From contig OY282558.1 in assembly GCA_958295665.1 (NCBI GenBank), positions 355,625,448-355,689,447 of the forward strand: a stretch of 64,000 nt of DNA, in the 5' to 3' direction. The translations under genes and the position numbers were made by a program. This DNA is from Tipula vernalis (lineage: Eukaryota > Arthropoda > Insecta > Diptera > Tipulidae). This document shows, piece after piece, positions 24,691-36,994 of the stretch. The stretch's first letter is position 1. Every line of letters starts with the position of its first letter. The notes below the pieces were generated by a model. It was given only the letters and a program-made list of their open reading frames with translations, was not told the origin of the DNA and ran no database searches.

Positions 24691-26372
24691 ATGAGTCTAA
24701 TGGAGATATACAACCAACCTTTGTTGGGTCTAACATCAGACGAAATTGCAGTTGAATGTTTGTGTCGTGGTATAAATCATTCGGCGGAAAATTTTGAAGA
24801 TTTACTACTGCAAGCTTTCAGGGAAGAAATGGTGGCTCCCTCCAAAGTTCCCCCGAACAGTCATACTAACGACTTTCAAAATGAATTAAGCTTGTGTAGT
24901 AAACAAGCGTCGGCAATCAGTGCTGTGCTAAATAAACAAATTTCTACTACCCATTAATTAATTGTTGTTGAGAATCAAATTCGCCACTGGCGGGGCCGAA
25001 CATAAAGACTAAAAGGTTGCTTCCACCAAGACAACGAGGTAGATAAACTACTTAACAATTTTCGAAGACTGAAACAGTTGCTCGAAGTATGCCGGGAAGA
25101 GCTGTCTAAAGGACCACCAGAATCAAAGAGTCATGGGAGTGAGGGGCCCACTGATTCAGTAGTAACAGTCACCACTAGAGCAGACCAAAAGCTGATGACC
25201 TCACCTTTGAGTATTCCTACTACAGAGCCAACTACGTCATTACTTCAACCTTTTGTTTCCATTTATATTCCTAACCTCCAGCCGACGCATGCAACCCATA
25301 CGACTTGGGTAAATCACCCGCAAGTCACCAGATGTTCGCCGAATATTCTGCCATCGTATACCAATCCAGTTGACACCCCATATTCTAAGCATACTAATAT
25401 CCCGAGTAAGCCGTGTAATATTCCAAGCTACGTATATTCGGAATCCGAATCAATGCCTCTATCAAATCGTCCGATACAAAATATAGCAAAGACTCATTCA
25501 TCATACGCCAATTTCGATCAAGCGCCAGAAAGTAGTGTACATAATAGATCTTTTCCGTCTTATTCAACGAGAGACCCGAAATGGAAAATTACTTTTTCTG
25601 GATAATCCGATGGACTAGATGTTCACGACTTTATCTTTCGAGATTTATTCAAAATAAAAGGCAAGCGGATCGCGAACCTATAGGGAATTATATTTTGGAG
25701 ATGGAAAGCCTAAACGGAAGACTCATGAGACCTTTCTCAGAGGGAGAATTGGTCGAAATCATAAGGGATAACATGGGAATAGCTTATAGAGAAGTAACCT
25801 TGTCAACTCCTTCATGTACGGGAGATGAACTTCGCATAGTATGTGAGCGATACGAGAAATTATGGGCTCAAAAGAACAGACAAACGAATTTTGCACAAAA
25901 TTCAAAATTTGTTATTGAGATCACCGCCAACCCTAATTATCAAGCTTATCCGATACAGCCTCCAATTTATGCTTCATCTGGTCAGGAATCACCAGATGGT
26001 ACCAAATCTCACGAACTTCATTTAGATGCAATCGCGAAACCTACATCGATATCTCGGAAAATTTCCAAGGAGACGGTTTCACCCGCTACGTATCTAGTCT
26101 GTTGGAACTGTCGCGACTTAGGGCATCGATATCAAGACTGTGCGTTACCACCGCAAGGGGTTTTCTGCTATGGTTGTGGTAAAAGTGAAACAATTAAGCC
26201 TCAGTGCTCAAATTGTACGTCATTTACTTCGGGAAACCGACAATCGGGCGTGAGCAATCCGGGATCCTCACGACCGATCCAGCTGGCATCCCGAATGCTT
26301 CAGCCGGAAAAACCAACACCACCACAAACAACGAATGCGGCGTCGAACACCGAACCTCTCCCACTTCGATAA
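24691..26372 (+). pseudogene. gag: gag of element B (Mdg3-like), disrupted
   Basis: The start is taken at the ATG of MSLMEIYNQPLLG because the following TSDEIAVECLCRGIN matches the N-terminus of the intact gag of element A. Stops occur at 24955 and about 25003. The same frame then continues to KWKITFSG and a stop at 25603. The frame beginning near 25640 carries the end of the capsid (EGELVEIIRDNMG) and a nucleocapsid with CWNCRDLGHRYQDC (a CX2CX4HX4C knuckle) and a second Cys-rich motif CYGCG-x8-CSNC. Compared with element A, a central part of the capsid of some 60 residues is missing. The product would be the structural particle protein. The 3' end overlaps pol in the -1 frame. Confidence 0.85.
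26231..26293 (+). promoter_or_regulatory. -1 ribosomal frameshift signal of element B
   Basis: GGGAAAC at 26231-26237 lies in gag phase as G_GGA_AAC, and the -1 product GGG-AAA enters the pol frame. After a 6-base spacer, TCGGGCGTGAG (26244-26254) pairs with CTCACGACCGA (26267-26277) with one G-A mismatch. In the 12-base loop, CGGGAT (26260-26265) can pair with ATCCCG (26288-26293), which gives an H-type pseudoknot. Slippery site, spacer and pseudoknot are the classic layout of retroviral -1 shifting. Element A has the same layout with different stem sequences. Confidence 0.8.
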
Positions 26373-27013
26373 TTCCTACTGAAGAAAAATTATTAACTGC
26401 ATCAAACACAGGAACAGCGGCAACTACTCAGAAAATTGATACCATGTCCCTTCACAAATATACACCTTGCCAAAACAAGAGACATCTGCGGATAGTTCGG
26501 TATTTTAAATTTCGGAAAGCCCTTAAACAAGCTTGTGCAGAAACAATTATTTCTACGTTAGATGATCCTCGCCCTTACATAATGGTTAACATATCAGGTT
26601 TTGATATTCGAGGTCTTTTAGATAGCGGAGCGTCGATAAGTATACTTGGTCACGATTCCCTAAAACTAGTAACTAATTGGGGTCTGTCCTACAAAAAACT
26701 GTTTTCCGAAGTAAAAACCGCAGATGGAACTAAAAATCAAATAATTGGATATATCGACGCCGAAGTGAAATACAATACTCAGAGTCACACCATAAGATTT
26801 TACCTTGTCCCAACTTTACAGGGGCAATTGTACCTGGGAATTGATTTTTGGAGCTCTTTTAACATTGCACCACAGCTGCTAGACTCTATAGACATCGCTC
26901 TTACTGATGATTCCGATAAGCATATGCTACCACCATCCACACAACTAGAATTTGACAACATTCTATCCGATTATCCGTCCTTTGACGCCATGGACTCGGA
27001 CATACCTCCTTGA
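26235..27013 (+). pseudogene. pol: Protease domain of element B pol
   Basis: The -1 frame after the slippery site runs open to a TGA at about 27011. The aspartic protease core is RGLLDSGASISILG (DSG near 26620) with a downstream LYLGIDFW that matches LILGVDFW in element A, the second conserved strand of retropepsin. It would cleave the Gag-Pol precursor as a homodimer. A 1-base shift near 26960-27013 separates it from the reverse transcriptase frame, so the copy cannot make a continuous Pol. Confidence 0.85.
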
Positions 27014-27039
27014 TAGAACATCACATAGATGTCGGAGAT

Positions 27040-28494
27040 TGTGCTCCGATCAAACAGCGGCACTACACCGTGTCCCGCGCCATTTAGGATCTTCTTTATA
27101 AGGAGCTAGACCGAATGTTGGAAATGGGTGTCATCAAGGAAAGCTCAAGCTCGTGGTCATCCCCCGTCGTGTTGGTTCGCAAGCCAAATAAAGTGATGTT
27201 ATGCTTGGATTCGAGAAAGGTCAATGATGTGACGAAAAAGGACGCATATCCACTCCCGCTAATAAATGGTATTCTTGGGCGGTTGAATGATACTACTATA
27301 ATCTCCAGCACTGACCTCAAAGACGCCTTTTGGCAAATCCCTTTGAACATAAATTCGCGAGATAAAACCGCCTTTACGGTTCCGGGATGCCCACTTTACC
27401 ATTTTCGAGTCATGCCGTTTGGATTGTGCAACTCTCCCCAAACGTTATGCCGATTAATGGATAAAGTGGTGCCGCATCACCTACATACGAAAATTTTTGT
27501 TTATCTCGACGACCTGCTCGTAACCTCATCGTCAATTGCGGAGCATTTCTCATTGCTGAAACTAGTTGGAGAACGACTAAAGCAAGCCGGTCTAACAATT
27601 AATATTGCTAAAAGCAGATTTTTTATGAAGCAGGTTAAATACTTAGGCTTTATTGTGGGTAATGGGGGACTTAAAACCGATCCTGATAAAGTTGAGGCCA
27701 TAAAAAATTTTCCTGTACCGACCTCCCTTATGCAAACCAGACGCTTATTAGGACTGACCGGATGGTATCAGAGGTTTATCCCTAATTATGCCGAAATCAC
27801 AACCCCTATAACCAATCTTCTGAGAAAGAATGCCAAATTTACTTGGACACAGGAAGCTCAATTAGCCTTCGAGAAAGTCAAATACCGGCTGACTACAGCA
27901 CCCGTACTCATAAATCCGGATTATTCCAAGTCATTTTATATTAGGTGTGATGCGTGTAAGTATGGGGTAGGCAGTGTATTATACCAGCAGGATCAAGATG
28001 GACATGAACGACCTATTGCGTTTTTCTCAAAAAAATTGAACCAAGCTCAGTCAAACTATACAACCACTGAGCTAGAGTGCTTGGCCGCCGTTCTATCGGT
28101 AAAAAAAATTCGACCCTATATAGAAGGATATCACTTTACTATAATTACTGACCACTCTAGCCTCAAGTGGTTGATGTCCCAGGCAGATTTGAACGGTAGA
28201 TTAGATCGCTGGAGTCTCCAGCTCCAAGCGTTCGATTTTGAAATCCACCATCAACGGGGGTCACAGAACGTCGTACCAGACACACTTTCTCGTGTTTATA
28301 GTGATCAGTTAACTGCTGTCATAGTCGAGATAAATCTCCAATCCGTAGCATTTAATGACTCCGAATATGTGAACCTCCGTGAAAAAATAAGCGGTACGCC
28401 GAGTAAATACCCTTCATTCCTCATTAAAGACGATAGAATTTTCATAAAAGTAGGTGCTAACATAGAACCATCCCTATCCGATGTCCCAGCATGA
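27040..28494 (+). pseudogene. pol: Reverse transcriptase and RNase H of element B
   Basis: An open stretch of 459 codons starts at 27115, with the same frame extending upstream to a TAG at about 27088. Landmarks in order: LCLDSRKVNDVT, STDLKDAFWQIPL, MPFGLCNSPQTLCRL, FVYLDDLLVTS (catalytic YLDD), YLGFIVG, then RNase H with IRCDACKYGVGSVL, TTELECLAAVLS, ITDHSSLKWL and VPDTLSRVY. The order and spacing match element A, so the fold is complete. The TGA at 28492-28494 cuts it off from integrase, which lies in the same frame. Confidence 0.9.
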
Positions 28495-28515
28495 AAGGTT
28501 TGGGTACCTCAAAGC

Positions 28516-29580
28516 ATGACTACTGATTTGATAAGACAATGTCATGACGAGCCATTAGCTGCCCATGGGGCATTCCCATGGGGCATTGCCAAAACTTTAG
28601 AACGGTTGCGACGTCTGTATTATTGGCCAGGCATGCGAAAGCAAATTTATAACTACGTATCTCAATGTTCGATGTGTAAAACCTCTAAAAACGCTAACAC
28701 CCTAATAAAGCCTCCTATAAGTCAACCTGTGTTCGCACAACGGCCATGGGAACGTATTTACATTGATTTGATGGGCCCATATCCCCGGTCTAAAACAGGA
28801 AACATATATATATTAGTAATACTCGACCAATTCACTAAGTTCGTTTTACTAAAACCTCTTAGTTCCAGCATTACTAATAAAATAATATCGTATTTGCGAA
28901 ACGAAGTTTTTCTCCTGTTTCGTGTGCCGGAACAAATACTTTCCGACAACGGATCTCAATTTGTCAGTAAAGCATTCCAACATTTGTTAGACGAATTTAA
29001 TATTAGACACTGCAAAACTGCCTTATATTCTCCACAAGCGAATGCTTCGGAGCGCATAAACAGATCGGTGTTAGCCGCCATTCGTGCCTATGTGAAAACA
29101 GATCATAAGACCTGGGATTCACAATTGCCCGAAGTAGCTTGTGCGCTCAGAACGGCGATACACCAGTCTACAAAATATTCAGCCTATTTCCTGTTGTTCG
29201 GTTACAATATGATCACCAATGGGAAATTGTATCCAATCCTACGAGATGTTCATTATTTGAAGGAAGATATAGAGCCAATTCCCATGCATGACCGTTTGTC
29301 TATCATTCATAGTACGGTAACCAAAAATCTTAACGAATCTTTTGGAAAATACTCCCATTTCTATAATCTCCGGGCTAGACCAGTTAACTATAGTCCGGGA
29401 CAATCAGTTTATGTTCGTCAACACCCTCTGAGTGATGCATCGAAACACTTTTGTGCTAAATTTGCCCCGAAATTCATTAAAGCAGTTGTAGTGGACAAAA
29501 TTGGCAATGTTAACTATAAGTGTAAAGACGAATTAGGCAGAATTTTGGGAACCATACATGCAAAAGACATCAAACCGTAA
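28516..29580 (+). pseudogene. pol: Integrase of element B
   Basis: 354 codons in the reverse transcriptase frame, separated from it by one nonsense codon. The N-terminal zinc-binding HHCC module is present (CHDEPLAAHG, then CSMCKTSK). The DDE core has D in IYIDLMGPYPRS, D in LSDNGSQFVS and E in NASERINRS, with the usual 35-residue spacing between the last two. The C-terminal part (KFAPKFIKAVVVDKIG) corresponds to the GPY/F-like module of Gypsy integrases. It ends 62 bases before the 3' LTR. Confidence 0.9.
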
Positions 29581-29642
29581 AGCCTCAAATACATTAAATT
29601 CAGTTTCGTCGATTTTCCCTTATACGCTCGACGAATCTGCCC

Positions 29643-31051
29643 TGTAACGATCGTGTGATGCAGGCGGTAAAATATACGATCAATGAATGATTGAAATAAC
29701 GTAACGTTTTGATTCCATTAATAAGCATTGTTACTTTTCCCCACCAGATAAAACCAAGAAAAAGAAAACAAAATTGAAAAATAAAATTGGCGGAGATTTT
29801 AGGAACGGGATAGTCAATTTTTTTTGCATTTTTTTTTTCTTCTTGGGAAAAAGGCATTCTATTGTGAGTTACCGGGCGAAACACTTGTTTAAGTGGATAA
29901 ATATTATAAAATTTTTTATTTCCTGTGAGACGCTAAATTACAAATAAAACAAGAAAAATTTCGGTGGATTTTTTTTGGAATTAGCGATTGTGTTGTGGAT
30001 GTGCCGAAAACTCTAGTTGATTTAAAGTATTTACTATCTAGAGAGTGCAATGTATAGATAGAAAAAGGTTGTGAATTCAGAGTGTATTAACGCAAAAATT
30101 TGTGTGAACGAATGTGTTATTTATCAAAAATACATAATAAAAAAATATAAAATTAGAGAAATAAGTGACTAATGTAAAAAGAAAAAAAAAACATTTTACG
30201 AAGGAATTATATCTGGTGGTTGGTTGATGTGTGTTAATAAAATTGAGTTGACATGAATATCTAAATATGTATGAACTGTATTTTGAAATAAAAATTTAAA
30301 TTTAAATGATATATTCTGTTAAAATTCCGTAATAAAGCAATAAAATAAAACAAAAGTGTTATCAGCTATTATTGAACCCCAATTTTTGGTTTTGCGCTTT
30401 GAAGAGCTGTTTACCAATCAAAAGAAAAGTAAATAAAACAAGACAGAGCTTGCAACTAAATCGGCTGTTTGTCAATGGTGCAGCCTCATTTTTCTTTGTT
30501 TTGCAATACGAGTGCGTCAACGTCATTAACTATTCCTGGGATAAAACGGCAGAGTACCGTTTGGCTTACGGCGGGCTATTTTGGTTATAAAGAACGGGAC
30601 CAATTAAGAATAATTCAGCGAGCTGCAACGGATTCATCCAAGTACGGATGATAGAGGGTTATGGACGTGTATAGTTAAGTATTTTTTGTAATTCATTAGT
30701 TTTTTTGTATATATTTCGCATTCGATTTACTATATTTGGTTAACATAATTCATATATATATATATGTATATGTATATATCTACGCAAGTGTAAAACCTTT
30801 TCCTATTTATGTATTGTATATTTAATTCCCACTTCGTATTACGTTTCTAATTAATGCCTGCCTAGAAAGAATAGTTTAGAGGTTAGTGGTGAAATGGCAT
30901 GCGGGTGTATGGTGGAGTTTTGTCCAGGTACAATGTAACTGTGTAGCGATCTTAACGACAAAAGTTTTCGACAAAAGAACCTCCCATCAGGCGAGTACTA
31001 CCCGAGCATAAATAACATCACCTGGACAGTCGAGATTAAGTGATCGTTACA
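29643..31051 (+). repeat. 3' LTR of element B, full length
   Basis: It begins TGTAACGATC and ends GATCGTTACA, perfect 10-bp inverted ends, about 1409 bp in all. The start was chosen from these inverted ends and from the position just after integrase. The last 318 bp match the 5' LTR remnant. Two short open frames at 30372-30651 overlap in different frames and look fortuitous. Confidence 0.8.
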
Positions 31052-33480
31052 GAGATACAAAAAATTCCAGAAAACAAAATAGTTTCTTCCTTTTTTTTTT
31101 TTTTTTTTGAAATAATTAAATTTGCCAAACAAAAAAAATTCGATTAAGCAATTAAAAATAATAATATTTGAGCAAAAATTAATTAAGAAAAATAATAATA
31201 ATATAATCAAAGAAATTACGCTTACTGCACCCGGCTGCTACGAATGACCCTCAAATGTACTCTCTCTGCACCAACAATGTTCCAGAAATAACAATGCAGC
31301 AATACTAACTCACATACGAACAACTGTGATAACCGCTCCTCGCAGAAATTCAGCGTCACTCAAAACTTCAGCGCACCCAAATACCATACTTTCCAAATAA
31401 TTTGATACTAAGAGACAACATGATGATAGGCAAACGGCTTTCAAAATTTTAATTGCCTTAATGTAACTCAATGACGGACCAAACCCAAAAAAATTGCGTA
31501 GCAATGCACTTTTGGTTTTATATATATATATACGAAAAAAAACTGTTTATATATTTTGTGTTTTTTTTTTTCATTCACCGATTCAAAGAAATATTTATTA
31601 ATTATATTTTCCAGAATGTACCAATAACAATTTTTTTATAATTTATATAAAATCACAGAATAATTATAGAACAAAGTATTTTTCATTGAATCTAACATAA
31701 TCAGTTAAATTTTTTTTTTTTTTTCATCGACAATCTAACTGCACATAGTAACGTTCTTTATATTGTCTCATGAATATTTATTATTTTACTATACAAAAAA
31801 AAAATGAAGAAAATTGTTTTATTTATCAATAAAATCATTCGATATTTATGTTATGATTTATGAGTCTAACAAATTATTACACAACATTTCCTTTTCATTT
31901 ATCTCAAATTAACGTTTTTTCTTTGTTTTTTATAATTTCCATATTCATTTTTCATTTTTATTTTCTTAATTCTTTCACACGTTTTTTATTTTACTCACAA
32001 TAACCCCTTCACAATATTTACAAAAAAAACTTTTTGTCCACAAAAAAAAATAAAATCACTCAAACGCAAAGAAATATATATTCAATCGTCTCGAGTCGAG
32101 ACCAAAAAAACTTCCATCCTCCACGGATGCAAAAACTTCACTGTCCAAATAAACAAAATCATTATCACCGATTGATAAGCGATCGATTTGCAAAAAAAAA
32201 AAACAAAAAAAAAAAATCGATCATCCAATTTCGTTTCCCTCTTCGGTTCTTCGTTCAGTTGCCCGTTAAACAGGGCTTAGCACCGAAGTTCTTCTATGGG
32301 CAGGGATGATGCAAGAATGCATCGTCACAATGAATAATGAGCATTGGAAAAATTAAGATGCACTACATTACGTGTTACATTTATCCTTTCACACAAATAA
32401 TTAAACAACAATAAACTATCAAATTAACAATCAATGATCTCGTACATAAACGTATACACTAGTAGCGCACACATTTTTAATTTCCGAGTAAAAAATGATT
32501 AAAAATTTAATTTAAAATTCTACGTTGCAAATACACAGAGAAACGTACATACACAAAACGTTACCCAAATACAAACAATTTTCATAACCTAAATAAACAG
32601 CAACTTTTAATTGCATGAAACCGATAGTAGCAGAAACATACAGCAATATGTATATACGTATATATGCAATACATTGAATATAATCCAGAATCTATTGGAA
32701 ATGCATCTGCAATTCTCATGATTGCTTTATTATTACAGTACATTGAATTCAGTAAGAATAAACCAACAAAAAGTTTGTAGAGTATAAAGAAAATGGTGCT
32801 TCATACGAATCGTACATTATATGTGGAATGTGTATATATGTATGTACAAAATATATACTCGATTTCCCTAATTTCCCATTTAACAAAAAAAAAAAAAAAA
32901 AAAAAAAAAAACAGAAGACATAAATTGGAAATCTATAAATGCGAGCTTTTGTGTTTACAACAACAAAACATAGTTGCGGTTGTAATAACAAAGAAAAAAA
33001 AATCCAGGTTTTGTTGTTGTTGTTAAAAAGGAAAATCAATTTAGAAATAAAAATAAATGGTACACCAAAGCACTGTACAAGTATGTACACTAGAAATATC
33101 CATGCGAGGACTAAACAAATATTTATGATTCATAAAAACTAAGATGAAAAATTTACATTAACAATCATAAAAAATAATTTGATTCCAATATTGTACATGT
33201 GTACTCACTGAAACACAATGGCTCTATATTCTTATCAATTTTTTTACATAAACATATCTATATCACATATACTTGCTATAATAAATAAAATCAAAATCTT
33301 CGTGAGAATTATAAACGAAATTACAATTTGCCAGCTTCGTAAAATTTTGCGAATGAGCTTATTTGCCTTTATGATAGGAAAGATAAATGGTCAGTTTAAA
33401 CACCAAAAATCTTAAGAAATACAAGACCTAATTTGTCATCAAGAAATCAAGAAATAGCAGGTTTTAACGTTTTCATAAAA
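31052..33480. other. AT-rich interval with poly-A/T runs, no gene seen
   Basis: Contains many homopolymer runs, including about 30 A at 32884-32912, and TA-rich words. The texture is that of insect UTR or intron sequence. A locally GC-richer patch at about 32220-32320 (ttcggttcttcgttcag to gcagggatgatgc) is unassigned. No open frame has a recognisable domain. Confidence 0.5.
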
Positions 33481-33569
33481 TCTTTGATTGATCTTAAGCT
33501 GGATCTCCCTTTCGTTGAAGTTCTGTTTATTGATCATTTGCGAAATTCAAAATTAATATTTGAAAATAT

Positions 33570-34265
33570 TTAATTCGGATCAGCCATTCTGTGCCTGATC
33601 GTAGACGGTAAATTGTTATAGCAAAAATTGTAATTTCGGAAACTAGGTACAGAAGATAACAAGATCCCTGTGTCACAGGAATCTTTACCTGGTTTAGCTA
33701 TCGGTATAACCTTGGCAGTTTTCCATTTTATAGAAGAATATACAGTGGATGATGAATTTACTGGCGGAACTGTTAAATCAATGGCATGATTAATGAAAGT
33801 TGTAACGTTATCAATAACAAGATCAATATCATTAATATTTGTAGTTTGAAGAAAATTAAGAGCTTTGAATTTATCATCAATAATAGTTCGGTACATATCC
33901 CAATCAGCATTTTTAAAATCATAGGATTTAATTAGTGGAGTGGAATGCGAGATACGCATATTAACTGAGCACAATACAGGAAAATGATCAGAATTTAGTT
34001 CATTTTTTGATGTGACATTGCTTACGGAAACCGCGGCACAAGCTCAATAGAAGTCTATTGTGCTGTTTGTTATGTTATTTTAATGACAGGTGGGTGAATC
34101 TGGGAAATGCAGAACACAATCCGATCTAATATCCAGCAAGTCATATAGAAAACGTCCTCCTTTATTTACTTTACTGCAGTTTCAAAACAAATGTCGGCAA
34201 TTTAAGTCCCTACCAATAATGTAGGACGAATTACTGTTCGCCAGTCGGTTAAGATCTTGCCTTTA
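33570..34265 (-). pseudogene. Jockey-like ORF2: endonuclease end and start of RT
   Basis: On the minus strand YIIGRDLNCRH (the GDxNxxH endonuclease motif, with R in place of the usual second G) is followed by TIDFY and SDHFPVLCSV, which carries the catalytic His. A 134-codon open stretch (33570-33974) continues to IKWKTAKVIPIAKPGKDS, the first conserved block of LINE reverse transcriptase. The text then jumps to NNLPSTIRHRMADPN, which resembles the extreme C-terminus, so the RT palm with its catalytic aspartates is missing. Confidence 0.75.
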
Positions 34266-34289
34266 AAGACCGGTGGATCTTGTTGTTAC

Positions 34290-35570
34290 ATCATTAATTC
34301 AAATCACGGTAATGGGGAACTACTTGAATTGATATAGGTTAGAGTGAAGGCTCTACAATGAAGTGTTAAATACACATGACGGCCTTCCCGTTGAGATCCG
34401 CCGGGTTACTGAGGCGAGGAGCTCCTTAAAATGTCCATCTGTTTAACGCTAGACGGGGATAAGTTCAGAGTAGATTGAGTACAGATTCTTCCTCCTCTAC
34501 ATCTTCACAGCTTCTACAGTAATCATTAGAGGAGACTCCTATAGTCTCCGCGCATGCTCACCTATGAGACAGTGTCCCGATTTACCTCCCACGATCATAT
34601 TTATATTGCGACGCTGAAGTGTTAACACCTATCTAGTTCTTGCTTGATCCAGTCTTGGCCAAATCTGCCTAGTTATAACACACGAGATACCATTGGACCA
34701 TCTATAGTTCGCTGCCCTCCTAGCTTCTTCCTGAAGCGAGAGTTTGCATGTAGCGAGCCTAATTTCAACTTTTACCGTACTTAGTAAAGTGAGACAATTT
34801 GTACCCTGCCGTGCGAGTTCATCTGCCTTTTCATGCCCCGTAACAATAAAGTGCCCCCATGTTTAGTGGATGTAGAACTGATCTGGGCTATGTTCGACTT
34901 AAGAAGATAAGCTCGCAACATTTTAATTTTACAGATACTACATTAAAACTTAACCAATCCACGGCCTAAATTACCGATATTAATTAAGCCTTAAAAATGC
35001 TGCAATAGACTAAGTTATAGGTTCAGATTTAGTTCCTTACAGAAAACACCACAACCAACCCCACGATCCATTTTTGAACCATCTGCGAAGAAGCTCAAAA
35101 CTTCAGGGTTCAACATCTCTTCACTAAGCCGGTCCTCACTGGAAGGAATATCAGTATGAAACCTTTCTTAAAAAAATGGTAATGGAATTATGTAATCGGT
35201 GGTACCAGTGATATTTCTTGTACACGAAATAGCTAAGTGTCCTGCAATTCTACTGGCACACATAGAAATGGATTTGAGCTTCATGGATGTGCACGCGGAC
35301 ATTTCATTGCCAAGAATATCTAGGGGTGTAAGATGAAAAAAACCTCCAATGCCTGAGTGGGTATACTCCTGAGTGCACCACTATTACACAAGGTGTAAGC
35401 TATCTGAATTTTCATCAGCAACTTTTGGTTAGCGATACTGCTTAACGCTGGCCACCAAACAACAATCCCATATAAAAGTATTGGTCTTATCACTGAAGTA
35501 TAGAGACCGTACACGAGGTGGAAGTGTATTAGTTCATATTTTTCTTACCTACGCTACGCGAGCTCCAGGT
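34290..35570 (-). mobile_element. LINE fragment with RNase H, I/R1/LOA type, truncated
   Basis: The clearest part is 35320-35514 on the minus strand: LYTSVIRPILLYGIVVWWPA and SGALRSIPTQALEVFF, the conserved block between the RT and RNase H domains of LINEs in the I/R1/LOA group. Further down the strand, shifted frames give a Cys/Glu-rich CRSCEDVEEEESVLNLL segment, corresponding to the C-terminal CCHC region, and LALNRWTF-x-GAPRLS. Many stops and shifts are present. It sits inside the Jockey-like copy and seems to have inserted into it. Confidence 0.65.
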
Positions 35571-35639
35571 ATAAAATATGATAATTTTATGTACAGGCAT
35601 ACTTAGGATTTACCTAAAATGAGTTGAACTTGTTCTCAT

Positions 35640-36160
35640 GGAGCTTGACAACTCCTGAGTCTATCCGTGATAATTGCTAGAATTACTAGTAATTCACTTG
35701 AAGAATAAAGTTTGCTAACATTATGCTGTTCACCATGCTATATGTTGATAGAAGGTGTTTTGCTATTGAGAATGCTGGGAAATGGTAGCGTGGCAGTTGG
35801 AGTTTCCGTTAACGTATGCTGGTTGTTTCTATTGTCCGGGTTAAACAGATTTGGAAAATTATTTGCCGAAAAGTTAAATGTTGGTGATGGTTTGCTAGAA
35901 TTTTTAAGATTTACTTGTTCGCTTATGCGAATAAATTTCTTTCGCTTTGGACAAATTTCGGAATTCGCTACGTGATTTCCATTGCAATTCATTCATTCAT
36001 CGCCCTTGATTGTACAATTATCATCTTCAATATGATTGAGGCTATAGAATCTACATTTTGATTTCATATAGCAGTCGCTGGTTGTGTGCCCAAGCATAAA
36101 TCAATTGAAATATTGTGTGAGGCGTTCAGGCTTTTTATGAGGGATGCCCCCAAGTACATG
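35640..36160 (-). pseudogene. Jockey-like ORF1 (gag) C-terminal half
   Basis: Minus-strand frames give HTTSDCYMKSKCRFYSLNH followed by MNCNGNHVANSEICPKRKKF, the tandem CCHC-type knuckle region of Jockey ORF1. The third knuckle (CxxCxGNHxANxxxCP) is the best preserved. About 150 residues later ELLVILAIITDRLRSC matches the helical C-terminus typical of these proteins. The first two knuckles are interrupted by stops. The role would be RNA binding in the LINE particle. Confidence 0.7.
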
Positions 36161-36200
36161 AGATATTACCAATGTTAAACGATAATTGTATAAGTGATTA

Positions 36201-36990
36201 AACGTAACAGTATTTAGGAAAGACACAAAATACAATGCGCTGTCATTCGATCTTGTATTTCTTTGGCAAAACTTTCGCTATTTTCGATGGTGAGAGTCCA
36301 GTATTTTAAATATAATCCTTCACTTCTTCTATATATTGATTTTTTATTTTCTTCAAGTGCTTAATTGAAAAATTCGGCGACGTCCTTTTTTGTCGTAATG
36401 ATTTTCAATTGTAACAATGAAATATGTAAGTCTCCAATCTTACAAGGAAAATTTAAAACTAAAATGAAATTAATCTAAATGTGGAGCTTTAAACTTATTT
36501 CATTATGAGAGTAATACTCAAATATCGAACATAATATTCCACCCCTAAAAATTAGTGTGAACAATTATTTCACTGTTCAATTGTCTGGAAAATGTAAATC
36601 TGCATTTTAGAAAATTCTGGATAATGAAGATCGTTTAATTAAATTTGAAAATTAAAAATCGCATTTCCAGAATATTAAAAATCAAACCAATTCAAAAATA
36701 CTGTTATTCTTTACGACGCGCGCCACACTATTCTCCAGAATATATCTTTTTGGAGCATATGCAATAAAAATAAAAATTTGGGAATTTATTTCGTTTTTTG
36801 GGGATTATTTGCTTTTCTTATTTGGGAAGTTTATTTCATTAAGAAATACATAAATGACTTACAGTTTGACTTATTCAAATGCCCAATAATTTAAGAAGGA
36901 ATTTCATTCAGAACTTATTTCTTTGAATAATTTATTTGAGTGGACCGCCACATCTAGCCTTGTCTCTTGGAGATGGACGCTGCCTAAGTA
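36201..36990. other. AT-rich interval, no gene seen
   Basis: AT-rich sequence between the Jockey ORF1 relic and the GACT target duplication of element A. Repeated words such as ttatttc and gaaatttattt are present but no unit could be defined. Confidence 0.5.
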
Positions 36991-36994
36991 GACT
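36991..36994. repeat. Target duplication GACT, left copy
   Basis: GACT directly precedes TGTAAC of element A. The matching GACT lies at 45657-45660 directly after GTTTCA. A 4-bp duplication is the usual size for Ty3/Gypsy integrases and fixes both LTR ends. Confidence 0.95.

Larger units (their letters stand above)
33490..36200 (-). mobile_element. Jockey-like LINE, internally deleted and split by a second LINE
   Basis: On the minus strand, from high to low coordinates: ORF1 with zinc knuckles (about 36160-35640), then an unrelated RNase-H LINE fragment (about 35570-34290), then the endonuclease domain (about 34265-33800) and the first reverse transcriptase motif, followed by a jump to C-terminal text. 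The host parts keep the Jockey order ORF1, endonuclease, RT. The simplest reading is one Jockey-like copy with a second LINE inserted near its ORF1/ORF2 junction, plus a deletion that removed the RT core. Confidence 0.7.
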
